64,000 nucleotides of DNA, taken from contig NZ_PJIP01000003.1 of NCBI RefSeq assembly GCF_002929375.1, positions 271,977-335,976 of the forward strand. The letters are read 5' to 3'. How positions within the stretch are numbered: position 1 is the first letter of the stretch; each line of letters starts with the position of its first letter. A program made the translations under genes and the position numbers. The stretch is from Arthrobacter sp. DWC3 (GTDB taxonomy: Bacteria > Actinomycetota > Actinomycetes > Actinomycetales > Micrococcaceae). Under the pieces are notes generated by a model. It had not been told where the DNA came from. It was given only the letters and a program-made list of their open reading frames with translations, and made no database searches. Below are positions 54,974 to 64,000 of this stretch, one piece after another.

Positions 54974-55165
54974 CAGGACGGGCGTCCGCACGGCGCCCGG
55001 GGCCGGTCCGGCGGCGCGCCGCGTCGCTGGTCCGCCCCCGGGTCGCTCGGGTAGCGTCGGGGCATGACCCCGGGACGCCCCGTGCCACCGCCCCTGCGCG
55101 GCCGCGTGACACTGCCCGACGCGGCGCCTGCCGGCGTCCGACCAGCCGCAACCCCAGGAGGCACG

Positions 55166-55591
55166 ATGCCCACGCTGTTCACGAGGATCATCGACGGCGA
55201 GATCCCGGGCCGGTTCGTCTGGCAGGACGACGACGTCGTCGCGTTCCTCACCATCGCGCCGATCACCCCGGGCCACACGCTCGTGGTGCCTCGCCGGGAG
55301 ATCGAGCACTGGCTCGAGGCCGACCCCGACACCCTGGCGAAGGTGATGGCGGTCGCGCAGACCGTCGGCCGGGCGCAGGAGCAGGCGTTCGGGGCGCAGC
55401 GCGTGGGCGTCCTCCTCGAGGGCTACGAGGTGCCCCACCTCCACGTCCACGTGTGGCCCACGCAGTCGCCGGCGGACTTCGACGTCCGGCGCGTCGACCA
55501 CGATCCCGATCCCGCGGCGATGGACGGTGCGGCGGACGCTCTCCGCGCCGCCCTCCGGGACGCCGGACACGGAGCCCACGTCCCCGGGTAG
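55166..55591 (+). CDS. HIT-family nucleotide-binding protein
   Basis: 141 residues from ATG 55166 with AGGAGG upstream. The histidine triad reads HLHVHVWP near 92-99, the catalytic motif of nucleotide hydrolases and transferases acting on purine mononucleotide adducts. Close relatives are adenosine-5'-monophosphoramidase/Hint proteins; the physiological substrate is unknown. The 3' end is 30 bases from the convergent hrpA. Confidence 0.93.
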   Translation: MPTLFTRIIDGEIPGRFVWQDDDVVAFLTIAPITPGHTLVVPRREIEHWLEADPDTLAKVMAVAQTVGRAQEQAFGAQRVGVLLEGYEVPHLHVHVWPTQSPADFDVRRVDHDPDPAAMDGAADALRAALRDAGHGAHVPG

Positions 55592-55620
55592 GCGGGCCGG
55601 GTCCCGGCCCGCCCGAGACC

Positions 55621-58600
55621 CTACCGCGTGGCGGCGAGCGCCTCGTTGAGGGCCGTCCGTACTCGCTTCTCGGACACCGAGTACGCCGTCCCGAGGTCCT
55701 GCGCGAACAGGCTGACGCGCAGCTCCTCGATCATCCAGCGCACGCGCCGGAGGGCGGCCGGCCGGTGGCGCCCCGCCGCGAGGGACGCGACGGCGTCGTC
55801 GTACTCGTCCTCCAGCCGCTGGATGACCGCGGTGCCGAGGCCGTCGCGCTGCACGTTCGTGGGCAGCTTCTCCAGCCGCACCTCGATGGCCTTCAGGTAC
55901 CGGGGGAGATGCGCCAGCTGCGCGTAGCCCGTCGCCGCGACGAACCCGGGGTACACGAGGTGCTCCAGCTGGCTCCGGACGTCGTTGAGGGCCGTGATGA
56001 GCGCGAGGCTCGTGGTGCCCTTCAGCTGCTTCTGGATCCGGCGGTTGCTGGACAGCACGCTCTCCACCGTCGCGGTCACCGTGAAGACGGTGTCGATGAG
56101 CTCGGCGCGGACGTCCTCGTACAGCCGGTTGAACGCCTCCTCGGTCCACGGCAGCTCCTCGGGCACCAGCTTGTCGATCGCCGCGAGCGAGCAGTCCCGG
56201 ATCAGCTCCGCGACGCTGCCGTGCGGGTTCTGGCTGAACGTGAGCTTCTCGGTGTTGCTCAGGTGCTCGAGGACGTACTTCGCCGGGCTCGGGATGCGCA
56301 GCGCCAGAAGGCGGATGACGCCCGCCCGCATGACGGTGGCCTGCTGTCCGGCGTCGGGGAACACCCTGAGGCCCACCGAGGTGCCCTCGTCCACCACGGC
56401 CGGGAAACCCGTGACGCGGTGCCCGGCCACGGTGCGCGAGACCTCGCGCTCCACGGAGCCGAAGACCCACGCCTTCTCGCCCGTGCGTTCCGCGACGGCC
56501 GGCGCCTCGGCCACGGCGACCCCGCCGCGGCCTGCGGGGGCTGCGCCGGTCGGGCCACCGGTCCGTGGTGCGTCGGCCGCGGGTGCGCCCCGCCCTCCGC
56601 GCCCGGATGCGGGGCGTCCGTCGTCGCGCCCGGCGGGGCCCGTGCCGCCGCCGCGGCCGCCGCGACCGGGTCCGCCCGAGGGCCTCGTGCTGCCGGGCGT
56701 GGCCCCGAGGGACTGCGCGATGGCACGGCTGACCGCGGGTGCCAGGGACTCCTTCAGCGCCTCGAGGTCGCGGGACTCGTCGAGCACGCGTCCGCCGGCG
56801 TCGACGATCCGGAACATCATGAGCAGGTGCTGCGGGACGGCGGACCAGTTCCACGAGCCCGGCGGGATGATGTGCCCGCGGAGGCGGCGCAGCGCCAGTT
56901 CGAGGGACGCCTCGAGATCGTCCTCGGCGGGGTCGAAGTCGGCGGCGAGCGCCGCGACGGCGGTGCGGGCGACGTCGGGTGCGGGCACGAAGTTCTTCCG
57001 CACCTGCTTGGGCAGTGACTTGATGAGCGCGGTGACGAGTTCCACGCGCTGGCCGGGGATCTGCCAGCGGAAGGGCTTCGGCTCGAGCTGGTTGAGGAAC
57101 AGGACCGGGATGGTGACCGTGACGCCGTCGTGCGCCTCGGGGGTCAGGGGCGAGAACTCGTAGGTCAGCGGCAGCTCGAAGCCCGCCTGCTGCCAGACGC
57201 TCGGGAAGGCCGCCTCGTCGAGCTCCGCCGCGTCCTCGCTGAGGAGCTGCTCCGGGTCGAAGTCGAGCAGGTCCGGGTGGTCCTGGCGGGCCTGCTTCCA
57301 CCAGGAGTCGAAGTGCCGTTCCGAGACCACGTCGGCGCCGATGCGCTGGTCGTAGAACTCGAAGAGCGTCTCGTCGTCGACCCGCAGGTCACGCCGTCGC
57401 AGCCGGTTCTCGAGCTCCTCCACCTCGGCGAGGCGCGCCTGGTTGCGGCTGAAGAACGTGTGGTGCGTCTTCCAGTCGCCCTCCACGAGGGCGTGGCGGA
57501 TGAACAGCTCGCGCGCCACGTCCCGGTCGATCCGCCCGTAGTTGATGCGCCGCTGGGGCACGATCGGCACGCCGTAGAGCGTGACCTTCTCGTACGCCAT
57601 GACCGAGCCCATCTTCCGGGACCAGTGCGGCTCGCTGTAGGTGCGCTTCACGAGGTGCGGTGCCACCTGCTCGGCCCACAGGGGGTCGATGCGCGCGACC
57701 ACGCGGGCCCACAGGCGGGAGGTCTCCACGAGTTCGGCGGCCATGACCCAGTCGGGCGACTTCTTGAACAGGGCCGACCCGGGGAAGACCGCGAACCGGG
57801 TCCCGCGGGCGCCGGCGTACTCGCGCTTGCGCTGGTCGTAGAGCCCGATGTTGCTGAGCAGCCCTGAGAGCAGGCTGACGTGGATCTGCTCGTGCAGGCC
57901 CACGGGGTCCACGGGTCCGCCGGGCAGCGTGATGCCGAGCGGCTTCGCGAGCTGGCGCAGCTGCTGGAAGAGGTCCTGCCATTCCCGCACGCGCAGGTAG
58001 TTGATGAACTCGGCCTTGCACAGCTTCCGGAACTGCGTGGAGGAGAGCTCGTCCTGCTTCTCCTGCAGGTACCGCCACAGGTTGAGGTAGGCCGTGAAGT
58101 CGGAGTTCTCGTCGACGAAGCGCTTGTGCTTCTCCGCGGCCTGCTGCTGCTTCGCGGGCTGGTCGGCCGAGGGCCGCTCGCGCGGGTCCTGGATGGTCAG
58201 CGCCGCCGCGAGGACCATGACCTCCTTGACGGCGCCGCGGGCGCCGGCCTCGACGATCATGCGGCCGAGCCGGGGGTCCACGGGGAGCTGGGCGAGCTTG
58301 CGTCCGACGGCGGAGAGCCCGCCGTCGTCCTTCAGGGCGCCGAGCTCACGCAGGAGGGCGACGCCGTCGTTGATGGCCTTGGTCTCCGGCGGCTCGACGA
58401 ACGGGAACTCCGCGATGTCCTTCGGGCTCCGGGTGACGCCCATGGCGGCCATCTGCAGGATCACGGCGGCGAGGCTCGTGCGGAGGATCTCCGGCTCGGT
58501 GAACGGACGCCGCGACTCGAAGTCCTCCTCCGAGTAGAGGCGGATGGCGATGCCGTCGGAGACACGGCCGCTGCGCCCCGACCGCTGGTTCGCGGATGCC

Positions 58601-59655
58601 TGGGAGACGCGCTCGATCGGCAGGCGCTGCACCTTCGTGCGGTGGGAGTAGCGCGAGATGCGCGCCGTCCCGGTATCGATCACGTACTTGATGCCCGGCA
58701 CGGTGAGGGAGGTCTCGGCGACGTTCGTGGCCAGCACGATGCGGCGGTGGCTGCCCGTGGGCCGGAAGACGCGGTGCTGCTCCTCGAGGGACAGGCGCGC
58801 GAACAGGGGCAGGACCTCCGTGCCGCGCAGGCGTGTGGTGGACTGGATCCTCGCCCGGAGCGCGTCCGCGGCGTCGCGGATCTCGCGCTCGCCGGAGAAG
58901 AAGACGAGGATGTCCCCGGGTGCCTCGAGGGAGAGTTCGTCCACGGCGTCGCAGACGGCGTCGAGGGGATCGCGTTCCTCCTCGAGCTCACTGTCCGCGC
59001 CGCCGTCGCCGTCGTCGATGCCGCCCGGCGGCTGGTCCAGCGGCCGGTACCGGATCTCCACGGGGTAGGTGCGCCCCGAGACCTCGATGATCGGCGCGGG
59101 GGAGGTGTTGGCGACGGCGGCGTCGGCGGCGAAGTGCGCGGCGAAGCGCTCGGGATCGATGGTGGCCGAGGTGATGATGACCTTGAGGTCCGGCCGTTCG
59201 GGCAGGATCCGCCGGAGGTAGCCGAGGATGAAGTCGATGTTCAGGCTTCGCTCGTGCGCCTCGTCGATGATGATGGTGCTGTACTTGCGCAGCATCCTGT
59301 CGTGCTGGATCTCGGCGAGCAGGATGCCGTCCGTCATGAGCTTGATCTTCGTCTTGCGGCCAACCGAGCCGGTGAAGCGGACCTGGTAGCCCACCTCCTC
59401 GCCCAGCGGCACCTGCAGCTCCTCGGCGATCCGCTCGGCCACGGTGCGGGCAGCGAGGCGCCGAGGCTGGGTATGGCCGATCAGGCCGCGCTCCGCCAGC
59501 CCGAGCTCGAGGCACATCTTGGGGATCTGCGTCGTCTTCCCGGACCCGGTCTCGCCGGCGATGATGGTGACCTGGTTGGCCGCGATCGCGGCCATGATGT
59601 CTGCCCGGCGTTCCGAGACGGGGAGGTCCGCGGGGTAGGAGATTGTCAGTGTCAT
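55621..59655 (-). CDS. hrpA: ATP-dependent RNA helicase HrpA (DEAH box)
   Basis: 1344 residues from ATG 59655; TAGACT (59672-59667) lies eleven bases before it and no clear ribosome binding site is seen. Walker A GETGSGKTT near 34-42, DEAH in IIIDEAHERS, SAT motif in IITSATIDPERF, and the QRxGRxGR-like motif NQRSGRSGR are present. The HA2/OB region and a long C-terminal extension follow. Residues about 985-1045 form an Arg/Gly/Pro/Asp-rich disordered insertion. HrpA helps process mRNA and rescue collided ribosomes in E. coli; the actinobacterial role is less studied. Confidence 0.95.
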   Translation of the reverse strand: MTLTISYPADLPVSERRADIMAAIAANQVTIIAGETGSGKTTQIPKMCLELGLAERGLIGHTQPRRLAARTVAERIAEELQVPLGEEVGYQVRFTGSVGRKTKIKLMTDGILLAEIQHDRMLRKYSTIIIDEAHERSLNIDFILGYLRRILPERPDLKVIITSATIDPERFAAHFAADAAVANTSPAPIIEVSGRTYPVEIRYRPLDQPPGGIDDGDGGADSELEEERDPLDAVCDAVDELSLEAPGDILVFFSGEREIRDAADALRARIQSTTRLRGTEVLPLFARLSLEEQHRVFRPTGSHRRIVLATNVAETSLTVPGIKYVIDTGTARISRYSHRTKVQRLPIERVSQASANQRSGRSGRVSDGIAIRLYSEEDFESRRPFTEPEILRTSLAAVILQMAAMGVTRSPKDIAEFPFVEPPETKAINDGVALLRELGALKDDGGLSAVGRKLAQLPVDPRLGRMIVEAGARGAVKEVMVLAAALTIQDPRERPSADQPAKQQQAAEKHKRFVDENSDFTAYLNLWRYLQEKQDELSSTQFRKLCKAEFINYLRVREWQDLFQQLRQLAKPLGITLPGGPVDPVGLHEQIHVSLLSGLLSNIGLYDQRKREYAGARGTRFAVFPGSALFKKSPDWVMAAELVETSRLWARVVARIDPLWAEQVAPHLVKRTYSEPHWSRKMGSVMAYEKVTLYGVPIVPQRRINYGRIDRDVARELFIRHALVEGDWKTHHTFFSRNQARLAEVEELENRLRRRDLRVDDETLFEFYDQRIGADVVSERHFDSWWKQARQDHPDLLDFDPEQLLSEDAAELDEAAFPSVWQQAGFELPLTYEFSPLTPEAHDGVTVTIPVLFLNQLEPKPFRWQIPGQRVELVTALIKSLPKQVRKNFVPAPDVARTAVAALAADFDPAEDDLEASLELALRRLRGHIIPPGSWNWSAVPQHLLMMFRIVDAGGRVLDESRDLEALKESLAPAVSRAIAQSLGATPGSTRPSGGPGRGGRGGGTGPAGRDDGRPASGRGGRGAPAADAPRTGGPTGAAPAGRGGVAVAEAPAVAERTGEKAWVFGSVEREVSRTVAGHRVTGFPAVVDEGTSVGLRVFPDAGQQATVMRAGVIRLLALRIPSPAKYVLEHLSNTEKLTFSQNPHGSVAELIRDCSLAAIDKLVPEELPWTEEAFNRLYEDVRAELIDTVFTVTATVESVLSSNRRIQKQLKGTTSLALITALNDVRSQLEHLVYPGFVAATGYAQLAHLPRYLKAIEVRLEKLPTNVQRDGLGTAVIQRLEDEYDDAVASLAAGRHRPAALRRVRWMIEELRVSLFAQDLGTAYSVSEKRVRTALNEALAATR

Positions 59656-59701
59656 GGTTGTCTGCCAGTCTAGTTGCTCGCGCCGGACCGCAGGCGGGTG
59701 T

Positions 59702-60700
59702 TCACCGAGGGCTGGGCTCCGGCTCGACGGCGTCCGCACGGACAGGTACGCCGGCCGACCGGCGCAGGCGGTCGGCGACGACGACGGCGCGCTCACGCAT
59801 CTCGGCCGGCTCGAGCACCTCGAAGTCCACGTCCCAGCTGGCCAGGTAGGCGAGGGGGAAGTCGAGCGAGTCGAAGCCTGCCCGGAGCAGCGTGGCGTGC
59901 TCGCCGTCCGCCTCGAGCGTGCCCGTGCTCGAGGGCACGCGCGATTCCAGTTCGTGCAGCGGCGCGTGGAAGCGGATGACGGCGTCGTAGGAGTACGGCG
60001 AGCGCGTGATGGACTCCTGCACGTAGACGGCGAGGTCGGCGGCCGGCAGGGGACGGGGCACGAAGCGGTCGCGCGCCACCGGGACGCTCTGGCAGCGGTC
60101 CACGCGGAAGGTCCGCCAGTCCTGCCGTGAGCGGTCGAACGCCACGAGGTACCAGCGGCGTCCCGTGTCCACGAGGCGGTACGGTTCCACGATGCGCCGG
60201 GAGGACTCGCCGTCGTGCCGTTCGTAGCGGAAGGCCACGCAGCGGCGTTCCGTGATGGCGGCCGAGAGGGCGGTGAGCACCTCGGGGTTCACGGGCGTGC
60301 TCGCAGCCGCCATGCGGGTCACCGCGGACCGGAGACCGGAGAAGCGGGGACGGAGGCGGGCCGGGAGCACCTGCTCCAGTTTGGTGAGGGCGCGGACGGA
60401 TGCCTCCCCGACGCCGGAGACGGGGCTCGCCGTCACCGCCGTGAGGCCGATCGCGACGGCGAGTGCTTCGTCGTCGTCGAGCAGCAACGGCGGGAGCTGG
60501 GCACCGGCACCGAGCTGGTAGCCACCGGCCACGCCGGGTGAGGCATTGATGGGATAGCCCAGCGTGCGCAGTTTGCCGATGTCCCGCCGGACGGTCCGCT
60601 CGGTGACCTCCATGCGCTGCGCGAGGGCCGGTCCGGTCCACTCGCGCCTCAACTGGAGGAGGGAGAGGAGCTGCAGCAGGCGTGCCGAGGTCTCGATCAT
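59702..60700 (-). CDS. WYL-domain transcriptional regulator (YafY/DeoR-type HTH)
   Basis: 332 residues. An N-terminal winged helix-turn-helix (about 1-60; LAQRMEVTERTVRRDIGKLRTLG) is followed by a WYL domain (about 140-215, WYLVAFDRSRQDWRTFRVDR) and a WCX-type C-terminal domain (about 230-310). WYL proteins sense nucleic-acid or other ligands; many control DNA-damage or defence genes. The target here is unknown. It stops 46 bases before the hrpA start on the same strand. Confidence 0.9.
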   Translation of the reverse strand: MIETSARLLQLLSLLQLRREWTGPALAQRMEVTERTVRRDIGKLRTLGYPINASPGVAGGYQLGAGAQLPPLLLDDDEALAVAIGLTAVTASPVSGVGEASVRALTKLEQVLPARLRPRFSGLRSAVTRMAAASTPVNPEVLTALSAAITERRCVAFRYERHDGESSRRIVEPYRLVDTGRRWYLVAFDRSRQDWRTFRVDRCQSVPVARDRFVPRPLPAADLAVYVQESITRSPYSYDAVIRFHAPLHELESRVPSSTGTLEADGEHATLLRAGFDSLDFPLAYLASWDVDFEVLEPAEMRERAVVVADRLRRSAGVPVRADAVEPEPSPR

Positions 60701-60947
60701 GCTCCAACGGTACGACCGACCACGGACAGGAACGGTCCGCTATCGCCGTGGTCAGAAGGGGGGGGGGTGGCTCTGTCGAATTCCCGGAGCTCGTCCCCGG
60801 TCCGGTCGAGGGCGGCGTGGAGCACGGCTACCGGGTCGCGGTCCGGATCTCCCGCGGGTGGTCGCGCAACCGCATGGCTTCGAAGCCCCGCCGACCTACG
60901 GCGTCGAACATAGTGGCGGGACCCGTTCCCACGTCTGTCCGGGCGGT
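60701..60947. other. Region without a supportable gene, containing a run of ten G
   Basis: Between the WYL regulator start and the methyltransferase stop. Ten consecutive G occur at 60758-60767. On the minus strand short frames with ordinary-looking codons (for example ATG at 60911 running to TAG near 60828) are interrupted by stops, which may be the remains of a decayed gene. I could not identify it. Confidence 0.5.
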
Positions 60948-61814
60948 TCAGCCAGCAGCAGCGGCGGGATCGCGTGGCACCCCGTCCTGGTTCAGCCTCG
61001 ACAGCGTGAAGATGCCGTAGCGCATCGCACCGGTCCGGTAGGCCAGGATCATGCGGGGGAGGATCAGGAAGGATATGCGGCTGCGCGCCACGCGGCGTGC
61101 CTCGGGATCGACCAGCAGGGCCTTCACGAGTCGACCGGCGCAGATGGTCCAGGTGCGAGCGACGCGACGGCTGACGTCCTCGTAGTCCGTGATCGCGAAA
61201 CCGGCGGTCGTGGCCATCGCCTCGTAGTCCTCGCGCGTGCCCATCGAGGGGAGGCGACCTTCGCGGCAGATCGGCTCGAGCAGGTGGCGGACCTTCCACG
61301 CGGGGGCATCGGTCTCGGCGAGCCAGGCACAGATGACGAACCGGCCGCCGGGGGCCAGCACGCGGTGTGCCTCGGCGAAGAACCTGGGCTTGTCGACCAT
61401 GTGTTCGCTCGACTCGATCGCCCATGCGGCGTCGGCCGAAGCGTCGGGCAGGCCGTTCACGAGCCAGTCGCGGACGTGGATGTCCACACCGGGTGCGGGG
61501 TCCGCGGCGGCGTACTGGGCCTGTTCCGCTGAGAGGGTGAAGCCGGTGACGCTGACACCGCGTGCGGCCGCGAGCAGCCTCGCGGTGGAGCCGTAGCCGC
61601 AGCCGATGTCGACGCAGGTTTCGCCGGGCGCGAGGTGCAGCCGGTCGCCGACCGTGTGGCTGAGCGCCTCGACGGCCTGGGCGGGCGTCTCGCGGCCCGT
61701 CGTCCACAGCCCGTGATGGACGTGTTCGCCCCACACGCCGCGATAGATGGGGTCGAGGCCGTCGTAGTGGTCCGCGACCGCTGCGGCGTTCTGGGAGATG
61801 TCGGGGACGATCAC
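60948..61814 (-). CDS. SAM-dependent methyltransferase (gamma-tocopherol / cyclopropane-synthase-like)
   Basis: 288 residues. A class I fold: YDGLDPIYRGVWGEHVHHGLW at the start and CVDIGCGYGSTARLLAAARG with SAM motif I (DIGCGYG). The block ESSEHMVDKPRFFAEAHRVLAPGG is shared with gamma-tocopherol and sterol/mycolate methyltransferases. The substrate is probably a small lipid or quinol, but the sequence does not decide it. It is transcribed alone. Confidence 0.85.
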   Translation of the reverse strand: MIVPDISQNAAAVADHYDGLDPIYRGVWGEHVHHGLWTTGRETPAQAVEALSHTVGDRLHLAPGETCVDIGCGYGSTARLLAAARGVSVTGFTLSAEQAQYAAADPAPGVDIHVRDWLVNGLPDASADAAWAIESSEHMVDKPRFFAEAHRVLAPGGRFVICAWLAETDAPAWKVRHLLEPICREGRLPSMGTREDYEAMATTAGFAITDYEDVSRRVARTWTICAGRLVKALLVDPEARRVARSRISFLILPRMILAYRTGAMRYGIFTLSRLNQDGVPRDPAAAAG

Positions 61815-62230
61815 GCCATCACGCTACAGCGCTGGTCCGTGCGGCCGGAAGGCTCCTGCTGCATCCGTTCCCGGGTTTCGGTACAGCTGCGGCAGCGAGG
61901 GAACGTAGGTCGGAGGGCTCATGGGCGAAGGTCATCGGGCCGACGGCGAGAGGGTGCGGTCTCGCGTGTGGGTGCCCTCCGTATTCGGTTCGCATCAGCG
62001 AGCCCGCCGTGTCGGAGTCGACCTGTGACGGCGTGGCACCCGTGTTGCCGTGTCCCACGAACCGCGGCGGCCCGCTCTGTGTGCTTTCCACCCTGGCGGA
62101 TCCCGGGGTGGCAGGGCGGCGCGAGACAGCCGGTCGCCGGCTTCGACGATTGTGATCAAGGGACAGGATGATCCACCTACGACCGGTTCTGGCGGCCTCA
62201 TAGTGTCGGTGGTGGGCGGGATAATTCAGT
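61815..62230. other. 416-base gap with a candidate promoter for the DUF222 gene
   Basis: No gene is supportable here; open frames are short or antisense artefacts. GATAAT at 62220-62225 is a near-consensus -10 that ends five bases before ATG 62231, with no ribosome binding site, so the DUF222 gene may be leaderless. Confidence 0.45.
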
Positions 62231-64000
62231 ATGGACAGCAGCAAGGATGTTCCGCTCGAGGGGGTCACCGACGGTGGCGCTGCGCGGTCGGCCGCTGTCC
62301 AGTCCGCTGCGGTGCGCGAACTCATGGATGCAGTTTCATCCCTTCCCGTGGGGCCTGATAGCGCTGACCTGATCAGCCGGTTGCGGGCCTTGATCGACGA
62401 GACCACCACAGCTGATGGGTCCGTGCGGCAGGCCGGCGGACTGTCTCCCGTGGTCGAATCGGTTCCGGAGCCCGCGCCTGTTCCGGATGCCTCCGCCGCC
62501 CCTGTTCCGGATGCCCCTGCCCCGTTGAACGCCGGCCCTTTGGCTGCTGTCATGTGTGCCTGCGGTCAGCCGGTCGGTGTCCCCTCTGAGGATGTGCCGT
62601 TAGTTGTTGCCCCGTTGGCTGCTTCTCCTGCTGCTGTCCCGGTGACTTGTGTGCCTCCCGGTTTCGTGAGGATTGAGAGTGTGCGGGATTTGATCGGGGT
62701 GTTGGCGGCCCTGCCGCTCGCCTCCGGTGGTGTCGGGTTGATCGATGAGGTCCGGGGGTGTGAGGATCTCAAGTCCCTGGCCTGCGCCCGGCAGGCCCGG
62801 GCCACGGTCGCCTTCGACGTGTCCGAACGCCAATCCCAGGCCGCTGTGGGTGTGCCGGCCGGGGAGCGGGGCAAGGGCGTGGCCGCGCAGGTGGCGTTGG
62901 CCCGGCGGGAGTCCCCGCACCGGGGCGGGATGCTGGTGGGGTTGGCGCGGGCGTTGGTGACGGAGATGCCCCACACCCTCACCGCCCTGGAGACAGGGAT
63001 GTTGAATGAGTGGCGGGCGATGCTGCTGGTGCGGGAGACCGCGTGCCTGTCCGCGTCGGACCGGTGCGCAGTCGATGAGGAGTTGGCCGCGGACACGGGT
63101 GCGTTCGAGGGGGTGGGGGACCGGCGGATCGTTGCGGCCGCGAAGACCGCCGCCTACCGGCGGGACCCGAGATCGGTCACGGACCGGGCGGGTCGTGCGG
63201 TGAGGGACCGGTCTGTGAGCCTGCGGCCGGCGCCGGACACCATGACGTATCTGACGGCCCTGCTGCCGGTCACCGAGGGCGTCGCGGTCCACGCGGAACT
63301 GACCCGCCACGCGGCTGCGTGCCGGGCGGCGGGGGATGAGCGGAGCCGGGGCCAGTTGATGGCGGACGCCCTGGTGGAGCGGACGACCGGCACCCCCGGC
63401 GGGGTGTCCCGCATCGAGGTGCAGTTGATCATGACGGACCGGGCCCTGTTCCAGGGCGACAGCGAACCCGCCCGCGTCCCCGGTTACGGGGTCGTGCCCG
63501 CCGGGTGGGCCCGCACACTCCTCACCCAACCACCCACCGGGCCCGGCAAGCAGGCGGCTGGGCAACCTGCTGCGGCTGGTGAACCAACATTCCGATCCAC
63601 CGCTGGATACCCGACGGGAAACACCGGCGGGTCCAAGGCCGGAGCCCCTAAGGGAACCGCGGCAGGAGGCCTCGAAGGAAGCCCGGCGGGAAATATGGGC
63701 AGAGCAGCACGCGGGCCCGGATCGGGACCACCTCCTCCGCGATCCGGTCCATCCGGTCCTTCCGGTTCTACCGGTCCGCCGGAGGATTCCCGGCAGGACT
63801 TCGAGGTGTGGCTGCGGCGTCTCTATACCGCCCCGGGGACCGGGGAGCTGGTGGCCGTCGATTCGAAGGCACGCCTGTTCACGCCCGGGCAGCGCCGGTT
63901 CATCGAGGCTCGGGATGACACGTGTCGGACCCCGTACTGTGACGCGCCGATCCGTCACTTCGACCACATCATCCCCTGGCACAACAACGGGCCCATGAGC
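62231..64000 (+). CDS. DUF222 / HNH endonuclease-signature protein (13E12 repeat family), partial at right edge
   Basis: 590 codons to the window end without a stop. A low-complexity N-terminus (about 1-140, Pro/Ala/Val-rich) precedes the DUF222 domain (about 150-430, with the CEDLKSLACARQARA, ERQSQAAVGVPAGERGKGVAAQVALAR and RRDPRSVTDRAGRAVRDRSVS blocks). A long Gly/Pro/Ser/Arg-rich spacer follows (about 440-525). It ends in an HNH start: DTCRTPYCDAPIRHFDHIIPW with Cys pair and His. These proteins are repeated in actinobacterial genomes as the '13E12' family of M. tuberculosis. They are thought to be selfish or defence-related nucleases; the function is unproven. Confidence 0.9.
   Translation, partial: MDSSKDVPLEGVTDGGAARSAAVQSAAVRELMDAVSSLPVGPDSADLISRLRALIDETTTADGSVRQAGGLSPVVESVPEPAPVPDASAAPVPDAPAPLNAGPLAAVMCACGQPVGVPSEDVPLVVAPLAASPAAVPVTCVPPGFVRIESVRDLIGVLAALPLASGGVGLIDEVRGCEDLKSLACARQARATVAFDVSERQSQAAVGVPAGERGKGVAAQVALARRESPHRGGMLVGLARALVTEMPHTLTALETGMLNEWRAMLLVRETACLSASDRCAVDEELAADTGAFEGVGDRRIVAAAKTAAYRRDPRSVTDRAGRAVRDRSVSLRPAPDTMTYLTALLPVTEGVAVHAELTRHAAACRAAGDERSRGQLMADALVERTTGTPGGVSRIEVQLIMTDRALFQGDSEPARVPGYGVVPAGWARTLLTQPPTGPGKQAAGQPAAAGEPTFRSTAGYPTGNTGGSKAGAPKGTAAGGLEGSPAGNMGRAARGPGSGPPPPRSGPSGPSGSTGPPEDSRQDFEVWLRRLYTAPGTGELVAVDSKARLFTPGQRRFIEARDDTCRTPYCDAPIRHFDHIIPWHNNGPMS

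Overview
The window is high-GC chromosomal DNA of an actinobacterium. The gene set and protein sequences point to Micrococcaceae (Arthrobacter or a close relative): a mycobacterial-type multifunctional 2-oxoglutarate enzyme (kgd), GuaB1, a SigH/RsrA redox pair, a 24-residue ribosomal protein bL37, and a DUF222/HNH '13E12' protein. Several start codons lie 6-7 bases after a TANNNT -10 box, which suggests leaderless mRNAs, common in this phylum. This assignment is inference from recognised families, not from a database comparison.

Layout. 1-1755 (minus): secreted zinc metalloprotease, running off the left edge. 2069-12120: a Tad/Flp pilus locus (cpaF, tadB, tadC, DUF4244, three TadE/TadG-like genes). 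Its ATPase gene cpaF is split by a 5.36-kb integrative element (2956-8312) carrying a large serine integrase, a small resolvase, an HTH-HNH protein, a DUF4145 protein and a protein with two ANTAR domains. 12192-18087: prfB, ftsE, ftsX, an M23 peptidase, smpB, a small membrane protein and ssrA (tmRNA). 18185-21771: small membrane protein, GH36 alpha-galactosidase, YbdK-type ligase. 21937-25319: Mn/Fe-type ABC transporter with its DtxR-family regulator. 25351-31899: methyltransferase, hisN, csp, rsgA, aroA, DoxX, sigH-rsrA, bL37. 32043-40163: quinone-reductase-like dehydrogenase, oligopeptide ABC transporter, SGNH-fold protein. 40301-48652: kgd, guaB1, two CNNM/CorC-type proteins. 48749-53259: zinc ABC transporter with a Zur-like box, two MarR genes, zur. 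53340-64000: MBL-fold hydrolase, sulfurtransferase, HIT protein, hrpA, WYL regulator, methyltransferase, and a DUF222/HNH protein running off the right edge.

How it works together. FtsE/FtsX control peptidoglycan hydrolases, and the adjacent M23 coiled-coil protein is the natural partner. SmpB and tmRNA form the ribosome-rescue system next to release factor 2. Two metal-uptake systems each carry their own operator-like palindromes and regulator. SigH sits behind a promoter it should itself recognise, followed by its zinc anti-sigma factor.

The most interesting object is the integrative element. Joining the two cpaF fragments at the shared CCCGG core restores an uninterrupted reading frame with the conserved Tad ATPase sequence. 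Integration therefore disables the pilus motor and exact excision should restore it. The element has no recognisable structural, replication or conjugation genes. Its cargo (tandem ANTAR protein, divergent HTH-HNH and DUF4145 genes around a 22-bp palindrome, and a GAGAC repeat cluster beside the resolvase) is the best candidate here for an undescribed system.
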